Shown piece after piece: positions 32,511-41,069 of a stretch of 64,000 nucleotides of DNA; positions within the stretch are counted from its first letter, which is position 1; each line of letters starts with the position of its first letter. Source of the DNA: PALSA-1004 sp041483135 (GTDB lineage Bacteria > Pseudomonadota > Gammaproteobacteria > Burkholderiales > SG8-41); assembly GCA_041483135.1 (NCBI GenBank), contig JBGPFE010000007.1, forward strand, positions 1-64,000, given 5' to 3'. Under the pieces are notes generated by a model. That model was not told the origin of the DNA. It worked only from the letters and a program-made list of their open reading frames with translations, and ran no database searches. The translations under genes and the position numbers were made by a program.

Positions 32511-34049
32511 ATGAGCGTAAGGCCGGTGCTGCTGATCATCCTCGACGGTTTCGGCTACCGCGAGGAATGCGACCACAATGCGATCTGCCAGGCGCGCAAG
32601 CCGCACTGGAATTTCTTCTGGAACACCTACCCGCACACCACGCTCGACGCCTCCGAAAAATGGGTCGGGCTGCCGAAGGCGCAGATGGGCAATTCGGAAG
32701 TCGGTCACCTCAATATCGGCTCGGGGCGCGTCGTCTACCAGGATTACACCCGCATCGAAGCGGCGATCGAAAGCCGCGATTTTTTCGCCAACCCGGTGCT
32801 GAAAAAAGCCGTCGCTACCGCACACGACAACCGGTCGGCGCTGCACATCCTGGGCCTGTTGTCGCCGGGCGGCGTGCACAGCCACGAAGCGCAGATCCTG
32901 GCGCTGCTCGAAATGGCGGCCGAAGCCGGTGTCAGGGATGTCTGCGTGCATGCATTTCTCGACGGACGCGACACGCCGCCCAAAAGCGCGGCGGCGTCGC
33001 TCGAGCTGCTGCAGGACAAATGCGCGCAGCTGAAGAGCGGACGCATCGCATCCGTCGTCGGCCGCTACTACGCGATGGACCGCGACAAGCGCTGGGAACG
33101 CGTGCAGCCGGCTTACGATTTGATCACGCAAGGCAAGGCGCAATACCAGGCGCCCGATGCGCTGTCGGCTCTCAGCCTCGCTTATGCGCGCGGCGAAAGC
33201 GACGAATTCGTCAAAGCGACCACGATAGTGCCTGCGAGCGGTACGCCATCGCGCATGCGCGACGGCGATGCCTGTGTGTTCATGAATTTCCGCGCCGACC
33301 GCGCGCGCGAGCTGACGCTGGCGCTGACCGACCCCAACTTCACTGACTTTCGGCGCGAGTATGTGCCCAAACCCGGCTATTACTGCACGCTGACGCGCTA
33401 CGGCGAGGACTTCAAGCTGCCGGCGGCGTTTTTGCCGCAGAACATCAGTAACGGGTTCGGCGAATATATCGCCCGCCAGGGCCTCAAGCAGTTGCGCATC
33501 GCCGAGACCGAGAAATACGCGCACGTCACCTACTTTTTCAACGGCGGCGTCGAGACGCCCTATCCCGGCGAGGAGCGCGTGCTGGTGCCTTCGCCCAAGG
33601 TCGCGACTTACGATCTGAAGCCCGAGATGAGCGCGTTCGAGGTGACCGACAAGCTCATCGATGCAATCAAGAGCCGCCAATATGCCGCCATCATCTGCAA
33701 TTACGCCAACGGCGACATGGTCGGCCACACCGGCAATCTCGCGGCAGCGACGCGCGCGATCGAAGTGCTCGACGAGTGCCTGGGCCGCGTGATCAAGGCG
33801 GCGCAGGAAAGCGGCGGCGAAGTGCTGATCACCGCCGACCATGGCAACGCCGAAATGATGCTCGACGAAACCACGCATCAGGCGCACACCGCGCACACGC
33901 TGAACGTCGTGCCGCTGCTCTATATCGGGCGCAAGGCAAAAATCAGCGCCGGCGGTGCACTGCAGGACGTGGCGCCGACCCTGTTGCGCATGATGGGCCT
34001 GCCGCAGCCGCCCGAAATGACGGGCCGGCCGCTGATCGATTTTGTTTAG
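32511..34049 (+). CDS. gpmI: 2,3-bisphosphoglycerate-independent phosphoglycerate mutase
   Basis: This 512-residue manganese-dependent glycolytic enzyme interconverts 3- and 2-phosphoglycerate. It starts with PVLLIILDGFGYRE, the first metal site; the phosphoserine site is QMGNSEVGHLNIGSG. Other metal ligands lie in ADHGNAEMM and THQAHTAHTLN. The length is normal. Its last codons overlap the start of the envC-like gene. Confidence 0.96.
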   Translation: MSVRPVLLIILDGFGYREECDHNAICQARKPHWNFFWNTYPHTTLDASEKWVGLPKAQMGNSEVGHLNIGSGRVVYQDYTRIEAAIESRDFFANPVLKKAVATAHDNRSALHILGLLSPGGVHSHEAQILALLEMAAEAGVRDVCVHAFLDGRDTPPKSAAASLELLQDKCAQLKSGRIASVVGRYYAMDRDKRWERVQPAYDLITQGKAQYQAPDALSALSLAYARGESDEFVKATTIVPASGTPSRMRDGDACVFMNFRADRARELTLALTDPNFTDFRREYVPKPGYYCTLTRYGEDFKLPAAFLPQNISNGFGEYIARQGLKQLRIAETEKYAHVTYFFNGGVETPYPGEERVLVPSPKVATYDLKPEMSAFEVTDKLIDAIKSRQYAAIICNYANGDMVGHTGNLAAATRAIEVLDECLGRVIKAAQESGGEVLITADHGNAEMMLDETTHQAHTAHTLNVVPLLYIGRKAKISAGGALQDVAPTLLRMMGLPQPPEMTGRPLIDFV

Positions 34050-35223
34050 ACACACCCTTCGCATATTCGCATTCCTGCTGGCGTTATCCGCTGGCAGCGC
34101 AGCGGCCGCGGCGGCGGCCGGCGCGCAGAAAGAAGAACTCAAGCAACTGCGCAACCGCATCGACGCGTTGCAAAAGACGCTCGCGGCATCCGAGGAAACC
34201 AAAAGCGAAGCGGCCGACGCCTTGCGCGAATCCGAGCGCGCGATCTCGGAGGCTAATCGCATGCTGCACGAGCTGGCCGGGCAGCAGCGTGAGGTCAATG
34301 CACGGCTCGCCGGATTGCAGCAACAAAGCCGGCACGTGAGCAGTGACATCCAAGCCCAGCAGGCACGGCTCGCGCGCTTGCTCTATCAGCAGTACATCGG
34401 CGCCCAGCCCGACACACTCAAGCTCCTGCTCAACCGCGAAGACCCGAATCAGATTGCGCGTGAGGCGCATTACCTGACCCATCTGTCGCGGGCGCGCGCG
34501 GAGCTGATTCGCGGCCTGCGCTCGAATCTGGGCCGGCTGACCGGTCTCACGCGCGATACGCAACAGCAAAGCGCCGCGCTTGCCGCAATCCGTACCGAGC
34601 AGCAGGCGCAGCGCAAGCGCCTTGAGAACGAACAACGCGCGCGCCGGGAAGTGCTGGTGAAAGTTTCGCGCCGGATCGAGAAGCAGCGGCACGAAATCTC
34701 GACGCTCAAGCGCGATGAGAACCGGCTGGCGAGGCTGGTCGAGCAACTAAGCCAGATGCTGTCACGCGCGCGGCCGGAGCGGCTACGCAACGAGCGCCTG
34801 CCCGACGCCGCGGGCGATGGTAGCCCGTTTACCCAGCTCAAAGGCCGGCTCAATCTGCCGGTGCGCGGGGAACTTCGCAACCGTTTCGGCAGTCCACGTG
34901 TAGATAGCGGTTTATCGTGGAAAGGGCTGTTCATCGCCTCCCCCTCCGGCCAGGAGGTCAAAGCCATCGCCGCCGGCCGGGTGGTATTCGCCGACTGGCT
35001 GCGCGGCTTCGGCAACCTGCTGATCATCGACCATGGCGACGGCTACATGAGCCTGTATGGCAACAACGAGTCGCTCTACAAACAGGTCGGCGAAGCTACG
35101 CGCGGCGGAGAAACCGTAGCGGTTGTCGGCAACAGCGGCGGGAATACCGATTCCGGTTTATACTTCGAGATCCGGCATCAGGGCAAAGCGTTCGACCCGC
35201 TCGGCTGGGTCAATCTAAAATGA
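34042..35223 (+). CDS. envC: EnvC-type murein hydrolase activator
   Basis: This 393-residue periplasmic protein has a signal peptide (FRHTLRIFAFLLALSAGSAAAA), a long coiled coil (about 28-250) and a C-terminal LytM/M23 domain (about 285-393, GLFIASPSGQEVKAIAAGRVVFADWLRGFGNL). The zinc-ligand positions of active M23 peptidases are not conserved, as in EnvC, which activates amidases at the septum rather than cutting peptidoglycan. The start is probably TTG at 34042, overlapping the gpmI stop by 8 bases; no ATG lies before the signal peptide. Confidence 0.87.
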   Translation: MFRHTLRIFAFLLALSAGSAAAAAAAGAQKEELKQLRNRIDALQKTLAASEETKSEAADALRESERAISEANRMLHELAGQQREVNARLAGLQQQSRHVSSDIQAQQARLARLLYQQYIGAQPDTLKLLLNREDPNQIAREAHYLTHLSRARAELIRGLRSNLGRLTGLTRDTQQQSAALAAIRTEQQAQRKRLENEQRARREVLVKVSRRIEKQRHEISTLKRDENRLARLVEQLSQMLSRARPERLRNERLPDAAGDGSPFTQLKGRLNLPVRGELRNRFGSPRVDSGLSWKGLFIASPSGQEVKAIAAGRVVFADWLRGFGNLLIIDHGDGYMSLYGNNESLYKQVGEATRGGETVAVVGNSGGNTDSGLYFEIRHQGKAFDPLGWVNLK

Positions 35224-35228
35224 GCTTG

Positions 35229-35314
35229 AAGTGAGCCGTGAGGTGTGAGGAGTGAGGCGGAAAACCGGATCAGTCCGGATTTTATCCTTCAACCCCCACC
35301 CTTTACTCCTCACG
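35229..35314. repeat. Heptamer-arm inverted repeat element, copy I (envC-ctpA gap)
   Basis: The left arm 35229-35260 has GTGAGCC/GTGAGGT/GTGAGGA/GTGAGGC units. The right arm 35293-35314 has the inverted CCCACCC/TTTACTC/CTCACGG. The ctpA ribosome site (AGGAG) follows just outside. Confidence 0.72.
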
Positions 35315-35333
35315 GAATCAACAGGAGTCGGCA

Positions 35334-36749
35334 ATGCGCAGCAAATTGCAACAGTTAGGCTTGATCGCGCTCGGCGTCTGCCTGGGCGTGATGATTTCGC
35401 TCAATTTCTCGGCGGTCGCGCAACGCGACGTGCTCGGGCCGCTGCCGGTCGAAGAGCTGCGCGCGTTCACCGAAGTGTTCGGCCGCATCAAGAGCGACTA
35501 CGTCGAGCCGGTCGAAGACAAGAAACTGATCACCGAAGCCATCACCGGCATGCTCGCCGGGCTCGACCCGCACTCGGCATACCTCGACCAAGATGCGTTT
35601 CGCGAACTGCAGGTCGGCACTCAGGGCGAGTTCGGCGGTCTCGGCATCGAGGTCGGCATGGAAGACGGCTTCGTCAAGGTGGTGTCGCCGATCGACGATT
35701 CCCCGGCCGCGCGCGCCGGCATCAAGCCCGGCGATTTGATCGTCAAACTCGACGATACCTCGGTCAAGGGCATGACGTTGAACGACGCGGTGAAGCGCAT
35801 GCGCGGCAAGCCCAATTCCCAGATCACGCTTACCATCGTGCGCAAGGGCGAGCAAAAACCGATCGTCGTCACGCTGACGCGCGCCGTGATCAAGATCCAG
35901 AGCGTGAAATCAAAGCTGCTCGAGCCGGGTTATGCTTATTTCCGCGTCACCCAATTCCAGGAGCACACCGGGGAGACGCTCGCCGCCGCGATTCAGACCC
36001 TCTACAAGCAGAACCAGGGGCCGCTGCGCGGCATCGTGCTCGACCTGCGCAACGACCCGGGCGGCTTGCTCAACGGCGCCGTCGCGGTATCGGCTGCGTT
36101 CCTGCCGCAAAACTCGCTGGTGGTCTATACCGACGGCCGCACCGAGGACGCGAAAATGCGCCTCAGCGCGAGCCCCGAAAACTATCTGCGCGGCCGCGCC
36201 AAGGAAGATTACATCAGCAAGCTGCCGCCGGAAATCAAGAACGTGCCGATGGTGGTGCTCGTCAACGGCGGCTCGGCGTCGGCTTCCGAGATCGTCGCCG
36301 GCGCGCTGCAGGACCACAAGCGCGCGGTCATCATGGGCACGCAGACGTTCGGCAAGGGCTCGGTGCAGACCATTCTGCCGCTCGGCAACAGCACGGCGAT
36401 CAAGCTCACCACGGCGCGCTACTACACGCCCAGTGGCCGCTCGATCCAGGCCAAGGGCATCGTGCCGGACATCACGCTCGACGACGGCACGTCGAGCCGC
36501 GATCCGTCATTCAAGCTGCGCGAGGCCGATCTCGACAAACACCTGAGCAACGACCGCGGCAAGGACGACAAGGCGGCGGTGCCGACCGCCAACGCGTTTA
36601 ACTTCACGCCGGTGCCGCGTCCCAAAGACGTGGATGAAAAAGACACCAAGCCGGAACCCGGGGAAATCGTGGCGAAGAGCGACTACGAATTGTCGCAGGC
36701 AATCGCGTTCCTCAAGAGCCGCGACACCGTGCGCGCCAGCGCCAGATAG
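35334..36749 (+). CDS. ctpA: Carboxyl-terminal processing protease (S41)
   Basis: This 471-residue periplasmic serine protease has an N-terminal signal anchor (LGLIALGVCLGVMISLNFSAVA) and a PDZ domain (about 95-175, GGLGIEVGMEDGFVKVVSPID). The S41 core has the catalytic serine in NGGSASASEIVAGALQDH and the lysine in TFGKGSVQTI. The C-terminus is charged. EnvC, CtpA and GpmI genes commonly sit together. CtpA homologues trim or degrade cell-wall enzymes. A strong terminator follows. Confidence 0.95.
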   Translation: MRSKLQQLGLIALGVCLGVMISLNFSAVAQRDVLGPLPVEELRAFTEVFGRIKSDYVEPVEDKKLITEAITGMLAGLDPHSAYLDQDAFRELQVGTQGEFGGLGIEVGMEDGFVKVVSPIDDSPAARAGIKPGDLIVKLDDTSVKGMTLNDAVKRMRGKPNSQITLTIVRKGEQKPIVVTLTRAVIKIQSVKSKLLEPGYAYFRVTQFQEHTGETLAAAIQTLYKQNQGPLRGIVLDLRNDPGGLLNGAVAVSAAFLPQNSLVVYTDGRTEDAKMRLSASPENYLRGRAKEDYISKLPPEIKNVPMVVLVNGGSASASEIVAGALQDHKRAVIMGTQTFGKGSVQTILPLGNSTAIKLTTARYYTPSGRSIQAKGIVPDITLDDGTSSRDPSFKLREADLDKHLSNDRGKDDKAAVPTANAFNFTPVPRPKDVDEKDTKPEPGEIVAKSDYELSQAIAFLKSRDTVRASAR

Positions 36750-36766
36750 AACGGTCATTAACTGCT

Positions 36767-36795
36767 CAAAACGCCCGGTTCGGCCGGGCGTTTTG
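36767..36795 (+). terminator. Intrinsic terminator after ctpA
   Basis: Perfect 12-bp stem CAAAACGCCCGG / CCGGGCGTTTTG with a 5-base TTCGG loop and T-rich tail, 17 bases after the ctpA stop. The A-rich left side may also serve the opposite strand. Confidence 0.92.
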
Positions 36796-36831
36796 TTTTA
36801 CAGCCGGCCGGCGGCGCATTAAGCTTGTGGC

Positions 36832-36908
36832 CGGTGAGGCGTGATGACCGAAGTATCCATGACGGGATGCTTTTCCGCCTCACTCCTTACGCCCTTACGC
36901 TTCACGAA
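36832..36908. repeat. Heptamer-arm inverted repeat element, copy J (before the E1-like gene)
   Basis: The left arm 36832-36846 (GGTGAGG-CGTGATG) is followed after about 31 bases by the inverted right arm 36878-36908 (CGCCTCA-CTCCTTA-CGCCCTTA-CGCTTCA). It ends 3 bases before the ATG of the downstream gene. Confidence 0.65.
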
Positions 36909-36911
36909 AAA

Positions 36912-37661
36912 ATGAACGACGATCAACTCCTGCGCTACAGCCGGCACATCCTGCTGCCACAGCTCGGAATCGAAGGCCAGGAAAAATTCCGCCGCTCGCA
37001 TGCGCTGATCGTCGGCGCCGGCGGCCTCGGTTCGCCGGTGGCCCTTTATCTCGCCTCCGCCGGCGTCGGCACGCTGACCATTTGCGACAACGACGCGGTC
37101 GACCTTACCAACCTGCAACGCCAGATCGTGCATCGCAATGACGCGATCGGCATTCCCAAGGCCGTATCGGCGCAGCGCACGCTCGCCGCCATCAACCCCG
37201 AAGTCAAAGTTAACGCGCTCGCCGAGCGAGTTGACGGCGCGCGGCTCAACGAGCTCACGCGCAGCGCCGACATCGTGCTCGATTGCAGCGACAATTTCGC
37301 CACGCGCCATGCGATCAACCGCGCCTGCGTTGCGCACCGCAAACCGCTGGTGTCGGGCGCCGGGGTGCGCTTTGACGGCCAGATCGCGGTGTTCGACCTG
37401 CGCGATGCGCAAGCGCCGTGCTATCACTGCCTGTTTCCCGAACACGGCGACAGCGATGACCTGCGCTGCGCGGTGATGGGCGTGTTCGCGCCGCTCACCG
37501 GTATCATCGGTTCGATGCAGGCGGCTGAAGCTCTGAAGCTGATTGCGGGCATCGGCGAGACGTTGAGCGGCCGCCTGCTCCTGTTCGACGCGCTGGCGAT
37601 GGAATGGCGCACGGTACGCCTGAAGCGAGACCCGGCGTGCGCCGTGTGCGGCAAGATCTGA
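36912..37661 (+). CDS. MoeB/ThiF-family adenylyltransferase
   Basis: This 249-residue E1-like enzyme, from the ATG at 36912 (MNDDQLLRYSRHILLPQLGIEGQ), adenylates the C-terminus of a sulfur-carrier protein such as MoaD or ThiS. The nucleotide motif is GAGGLGSPVALYLASAGVG; DNDAVDLTNLQRQIVH follows. The zinc tetracysteine is CYHC (near 165) plus CAVC (near 243). No rhodanese domain is attached. Whether it serves molybdopterin or thiamin synthesis cannot be decided, so no symbol is given. Bases upstream to the start are a repeat element. Confidence 0.9.
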   Translation: MNDDQLLRYSRHILLPQLGIEGQEKFRRSHALIVGAGGLGSPVALYLASAGVGTLTICDNDAVDLTNLQRQIVHRNDAIGIPKAVSAQRTLAAINPEVKVNALAERVDGARLNELTRSADIVLDCSDNFATRHAINRACVAHRKPLVSGAGVRFDGQIAVFDLRDAQAPCYHCLFPEHGDSDDLRCAVMGVFAPLTGIIGSMQAAEALKLIAGIGETLSGRLLLFDALAMEWRTVRLKRDPACAVCGKI

Positions 37662-37714
37662 ATGCAACTACGTTTTCGTGCTGTACTGACCCTGATGTCC
37701 GAGCGTTGCGGTGC

Positions 37715-38113
37715 CTACTTGGTCATGTCGAGGTCGTTGCTTTCGCCCACTGCTGCCGGGGCAGCCGCAGCGGCGGCTGGCGCGGGCTTCGCTGCTGCGG
37801 CAGCGCGCGCCGTGGCGGGGGCTACCGCGGACGGGGTCGCCGCCTTGCCTGACAGGATTTCCTCGAGGTCCTTGACGATCTGCTCGACATTGGGACCGGC
37901 GCGGCCCTGACACTGCAGCAGCACGCGCGCCGGAAATTCCTGCAGCGTCGGCGCGCGGCCGGTGGAACGGATCTTCGCCACACTATCGAGCGCTGGCGCG
38001 AGATGGGTACCCTTGAAGCCGGCTTTCATGCCTTCGACTGCGTCGATGATCGCCTGCTGCGAGCGCGCGACGCCGATCAGGATCTCGGCGAGCTGGCGGG
38101 TGGTGAGATTCAT
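37715..38113 (-). CDS. Hypothetical protein with alanine-rich tail
   Basis: This is a 132-residue protein from the ATG at 38113 (MNLTTRQLAEILIGVARSQQ). The first 80 residues look helical and soluble; residues 88-122 are a long Ala/Pro/Lys stretch, and the C-terminus is acidic (GESNDLDMTK). No family recognised. It lies 25 bases downstream of slmA and reads in the same direction, so it may be part of that transcript. Confidence 0.65.
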   Translation of the reverse strand: MNLTTRQLAEILIGVARSQQAIIDAVEGMKAGFKGTHLAPALDSVAKIRSTGRAPTLQEFPARVLLQCQGRAGPNVEQIVKDLEEILSGKAATPSAVAPATARAAAAAKPAPAAAAAAPAAVGESNDLDMTK

Positions 38114-38138
38114 GTGGCCTCCATGGGATGGGTGCGAT

Positions 38139-38714
38139 TCAATGCGTGAGCAGCGCCGGCCACTGTTCGTTCCAGTGCTGCATCGGATCGCGCTTGAATC
38201 CACTTTTCGCAAACTGATGCCAGCGGCCGGTGACGAAGCTCATGATCAGATTGGCGCGCGCGGCAGGGTCCGGCGTCGCCGGCAACTCATGCTGGCTCGC
38301 CGCGAAGCGCAGCGCCTGCTTCAGCGTCGCCTCGACGCGGTCGTGCAGCTGATTGATGCGCAACTGCAAGCGCTCGTTTTCGTGCACCAGCGCATCGCCG
38401 ATCAGCACGCGCGTCATGCCGCGGTTCTTCTGGGCGAAGCCGAGCAACATTGCGGTAATCGCTTCGACCTGCTTCAAGCCGTTTTTTTCCTCGCTGGTGA
38501 TCTTGTTGATGAGCCCGAACAGCGTTTCCTCGATGAACTCGATCAGCCCCTCGAACATCTGCGCCTTGCTCGCGAAATGCCGGTATAACGCGGCTTCCGA
38601 CACGTCGAGCCTCGCGGCCAGCGCCGCGGTGGTGATTTTTTCCGCCGTCGGCGCTTCCAGCATCTCGGCCAGCGTCTGCAGGATCTGTAACTTGCGGTCT
38701 CCGCGTTTCCCCAT
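38139..38714 (-). CDS. slmA: TetR-family nucleoid occlusion factor SlmA
   Basis: This 191-residue protein starts at the ATG 38714 (MGKRGDRKLQILQTLAEMLEAP). The helix-turn-helix is ITTAALAARLDVSEAALYRHFASKAQMFEGLIEFIEE, very close to SlmA. The rest includes LIGDALVHENERLQLRINQLHDRVEATLKQALR. SlmA binds DNA sites over the nucleoid and blocks FtsZ assembly there. It lies in a minus-strand group with argB and a HAD phosphatase, as slmA does in many proteobacteria. Confidence 0.92.
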   Translation of the reverse strand: MGKRGDRKLQILQTLAEMLEAPTAEKITTAALAARLDVSEAALYRHFASKAQMFEGLIEFIEETLFGLINKITSEEKNGLKQVEAITAMLLGFAQKNRGMTRVLIGDALVHENERLQLRINQLHDRVEATLKQALRFAASQHELPATPDPAARANLIMSFVTGRWHQFAKSGFKRDPMQHWNEQWPALLTH

Positions 38715-38728
38715 GACACTCCTTCCGC

Positions 38729-39373
38729 TTAACCGAGCCGCCACGCCAGACGCGGCAGCTGCAGCAGATTCCTGATGCTGATATCGACATACCCGGGAAG
38801 CCTGGCCGTCCGTGCCACCCATACCGTCGACATGCCGAGTTTTTTTGCAGTTTTCAGGTTGTCGAGCGAATCTTCCACCATGATGCAGGCGCCCGCGCGG
38901 ACACGGTTCTTGCGGAACAGCTTGAGGAAACCATAACTGTCCGGTTTCGGCCGGTACTCGGTATGCTCGATCGCGAACACGTCGTCGAACAGGTCCGTGA
39001 TCCCGAGCGCGTCCAGCACCGCAAGCGAATAATGCACCGGGGAATTGGAAAATACCAGCTTGCGGCCGGGCAGCCGCCGCAAGGTCGCGCGCAGCCCGGG
39101 CTCGTGCACGACCATCTTGTCGAGATCGGGAATGTCGTGCGTGGCGAGCAGAAAATGCCTGGGATCGGTGGCGTGATGGCGCATCAGCCCGATCAGCGTC
39201 GCCCCATAGCGCTGCCAGTAGTGCCGCCGCAGTTCCGTCGCGGCAACTTCGTCCAGCCCGAGATGCGTCTGCAGATACGACGTCATGGCGCGATTGATAT
39301 GCGGAAAGATATGCGGGCTCGCGTTGTGCAGCGTGTTATCCAGATCGAATACCCATACCCGGTTGAACTTCAA
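38729..39373 (-). CDS. HAD-family pyrimidine 5'-nucleotidase-like phosphatase
   Basis: This 214-residue HAD hydrolase has motif I VWVFDLDNTLHN at residues 6-17, motif II VFSNSPVHY, the conserved lysine in EYRPKPDSYGFLK and motif III MVEDSLDNLKTAKKLGM. It most resembles Sdt1-type pyrimidine 5'-nucleotidases found beside argB and slmA. The exact substrate is inferred. It lies 14 bases upstream of slmA. Confidence 0.85.
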   Translation of the reverse strand: MKFNRVWVFDLDNTLHNASPHIFPHINRAMTSYLQTHLGLDEVAATELRRHYWQRYGATLIGLMRHHATDPRHFLLATHDIPDLDKMVVHEPGLRATLRRLPGRKLVFSNSPVHYSLAVLDALGITDLFDDVFAIEHTEYRPKPDSYGFLKLFRKNRVRAGACIMVEDSLDNLKTAKKLGMSTVWVARTARLPGYVDISIRNLLQLPRLAWRLG

Positions 39374-39393
39374 ACGCAGCGTCCCTTGAGCGG

Positions 39394-39502
39394 CTAGTGC
39401 CGTTCCAACTTGATTGGCCTAATGACCATGAGGATCCTTCTGCTGAATATCTTGCCTCGATCACCCATCACAGATAGCTCGGAATAGTTGGAACGGCACT
39501 AG
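39394..39502. mobile_element. 109-bp MITE-like element, copy 1, at the argB stop
   Basis: Termini are perfect inverted repeats CTAGTGCCGTTCCAAC / GTTGGAACGGCACTAG. The interior has no coding capacity. A second copy of the same length lies at 52136-52244. The right-end CTAG contains the argB stop codon (TAG). CTAG ends suggest insertion at CTAG with TA duplication, as for IS630/Tc1-type elements. Confidence 0.82.
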
Positions 39503-40386
39503 CGCCGCTTGATCAGCGTGCCGACGCCTTCACTGGTGAGAACTTCCAGCAACAGCGCATGCTCGACGCGGCCATCGATGATGTGGCACGAGTTGACGCC
39601 GTTCTTCACCGCCTCGAGCGCGGAGCCGATCTTGGGCAGCATGCCGCCGGAGATCGTGCCGTCGGCGAACAGCTCGTCGATCTTCTTGGCGGTCAGCCCG
39701 GTCAGCAGGTTGCCGTTCTTGTCGAGCACGCCGGGCGTGTTGGTGAGGACCACCAGCTTCTCGGCCTTGAGAATCTCGGCCAGCTTGCCCGCCACCAGAT
39801 CCGCATTGATGTTGTACGACTCGCCGTCCTTGCCGACACCGACCGGCGCGATCACCGGCACGAAGTTCTGCGCGGTCAGCAGTTGCACCACCTCCGGGTC
39901 GATCGACTCGACCTCGCCGACCTGGCCGATGTCGATCAGCTGCTTGGGATCGTCCTTGCCGTGCATCATCATCTTGCGCGCGCGGATCAGCGGGCCGTCG
40001 GTGCCGGATAGCCCCACCGCCCGGCCGCCGTGCCGATTGATGAGATTCACGATGTCGGTATTGACCTGCCCGCCGAGCACCATCTCGACCACGTCCATGG
40101 TTTCGGCATCGGTCACGCGCATGCCCTGGACGAACTCGCCCTTCTTGCCGACTTTCTTGAGCTGGTCGTCGATCTGCGGCCCGCCGCCGTGCACGATCAC
40201 CGGGTTGATGCCGACCAGCTTCAGCAGCACGACGTCGCTCGCGAAGCTGTGTCTCAGCTTCGCGTCGGTCATCGCGTTGCCGCCGTACTTGATGACGATG
40301 GTCCTGCCGTGAAAACGCTGAATGTACGGCAGCGCCTCGGCGAGGATTTTCGCTTTCAGTTCCGCAGTGGTGCCGGTCAGAGCCAT
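39499..40386 (-). CDS. argB: Acetylglutamate kinase
   Basis: This 295-residue amino-acid kinase catalyses the second step of arginine synthesis. It contains IVIKYGGNAMTD, the substrate/ATP loop NPVIVHGGGPQID and NINADLVAGKLAEILKAEKLVVLTNTPGVLD. The C-terminus ends GTLIKRR, and the TAG stop is part of the terminal repeat of a MITE-like element, so the gene end was just preserved by the insertion. Confidence 0.96.
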   Translation of the reverse strand: MALTGTTAELKAKILAEALPYIQRFHGRTIVIKYGGNAMTDAKLRHSFASDVVLLKLVGINPVIVHGGGPQIDDQLKKVGKKGEFVQGMRVTDAETMDVVEMVLGGQVNTDIVNLINRHGGRAVGLSGTDGPLIRARKMMMHGKDDPKQLIDIGQVGEVESIDPEVVQLLTAQNFVPVIAPVGVGKDGESYNINADLVAGKLAEILKAEKLVVLTNTPGVLDKNGNLLTGLTAKKIDELFADGTISGGMLPKIGSALEAVKNGVNSCHIIDGRVEHALLLEVLTSEGVGTLIKRR

Positions 40387-40438
40387 GTGATCTCAAGTCT
40401 GGAGTAAACGCTGACTATTCTACACGACAGCCGCCGAC

Positions 40439-40472
40439 AAAAAAGGCGGCAGACCTTGCGGCCTGCCGCCTT
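40439..40472 (-). terminator. Intrinsic terminator after hsp20
   Basis: On the reverse strand AAGGCGGCAG pairs with CTGCCGCCTT around a 10-base loop and is followed by TTTTTT. It sits 20 bases after the hsp20 stop and just before argB. Confidence 0.9.
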
Positions 40473-40492
40473 GCCCGACACGGATTGCGCGG

Positions 40493-40915
40493 TTACTGAA
40501 TGGTAATGCGGTTGGCCGCTGTCGGGGCTTTCTTCGGCAGCGTAAGTTCGAGTATGCCGTCGGCATACCTGGCCTGGGTCGCGCTCTGGTCGATGTCCTG
40601 CCCCAGCGCAAAGGCCCGATAGACCTTACCGCAGTAGCGTTCCGAGCGCAGCACCTTCTCGCCTTCTTTGACCTCTTTTTCGTTCTTGACCTCGGCGGTG
40701 ATTTCGACCTGGTTGCCGTCGATCGCGACGTTGATGTCTTCCTTCCTGACGCCCGGGATTTCGGCGCGCACTACGTAGCCACCTTTATTCTCGGTCACAT
40801 CCACGCGCAATTGCGCCGGGGCGGCCGGCTCGAAATTCATCGGACGCACGAAAAAGCCGCGCATCAGTTCGTCCAGTGCGTTGTCGATTGTGTTAAAACG
40901 GGCAATGTTTGCCAT
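40493..40915 (-). CDS. Small heat-shock protein (Hsp20/alpha-crystallin)
   Basis: This 140-residue ATP-independent holdase begins MANIARFNTIDNALDELMRGFFVRP. The alpha-crystallin domain (about 40-130) has RVDVTENKGGYVVRAEIPGVRKEDI and ARYADGILELTLPKK; the C-terminal I-x-I anchor is NRITIQ. A good ribosome site (AGGAGAAG) and a sigma-32-like promoter precede it. The open frame extends upstream across the promoter, but those codons are not part of the protein. Confidence 0.93.
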   Translation of the reverse strand: MANIARFNTIDNALDELMRGFFVRPMNFEPAAPAQLRVDVTENKGGYVVRAEIPGVRKEDINVAIDGNQVEITAEVKNEKEVKEGEKVLRSERYCGKVYRAFALGQDIDQSATQARYADGILELTLPKKAPTAANRITIQ

Positions 40916-40956
40916 AAAGCTTCTCCTGTCTGATTGGGCTCGCGCCCTACGCTTCA

Positions 40957-40985
40957 GATATCGGTCCCGCCGGCGGGATTTCAAG
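40957..40985 (-). promoter_or_regulatory. Sigma-32-like heat-shock promoter of hsp20
   Basis: Toward hsp20: CTTGAAA (40985-40979), a 14-base spacer, then CCGATATC (40964-40957), close to CTTGAAA-N13-15-CCCCATNT. The spacer holds a perfect CCCGCCGGCGGG palindrome. Confidence 0.65.
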
Positions 40986-41069
40986 AGGAGCCCGCCATGC
41001 GCGCGATACCTTGTATTGGGCCGGAAAAGTTTGTAGATTGCGGCATCTCCGGCAAATTCAAGCCCGCAC

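Noticed and set aside
32412..34349. 645-codon open frame antisense to gpmI
   Set aside because: gpmI is unmistakable on the other strand; the antisense frame shows no motif and typical shadow composition.
35252..36601. 449-codon plus-strand frame over ctpA
   Set aside because: Arg/Gly-rich shadow in another frame of ctpA, which has clear PDZ and S41 motifs.
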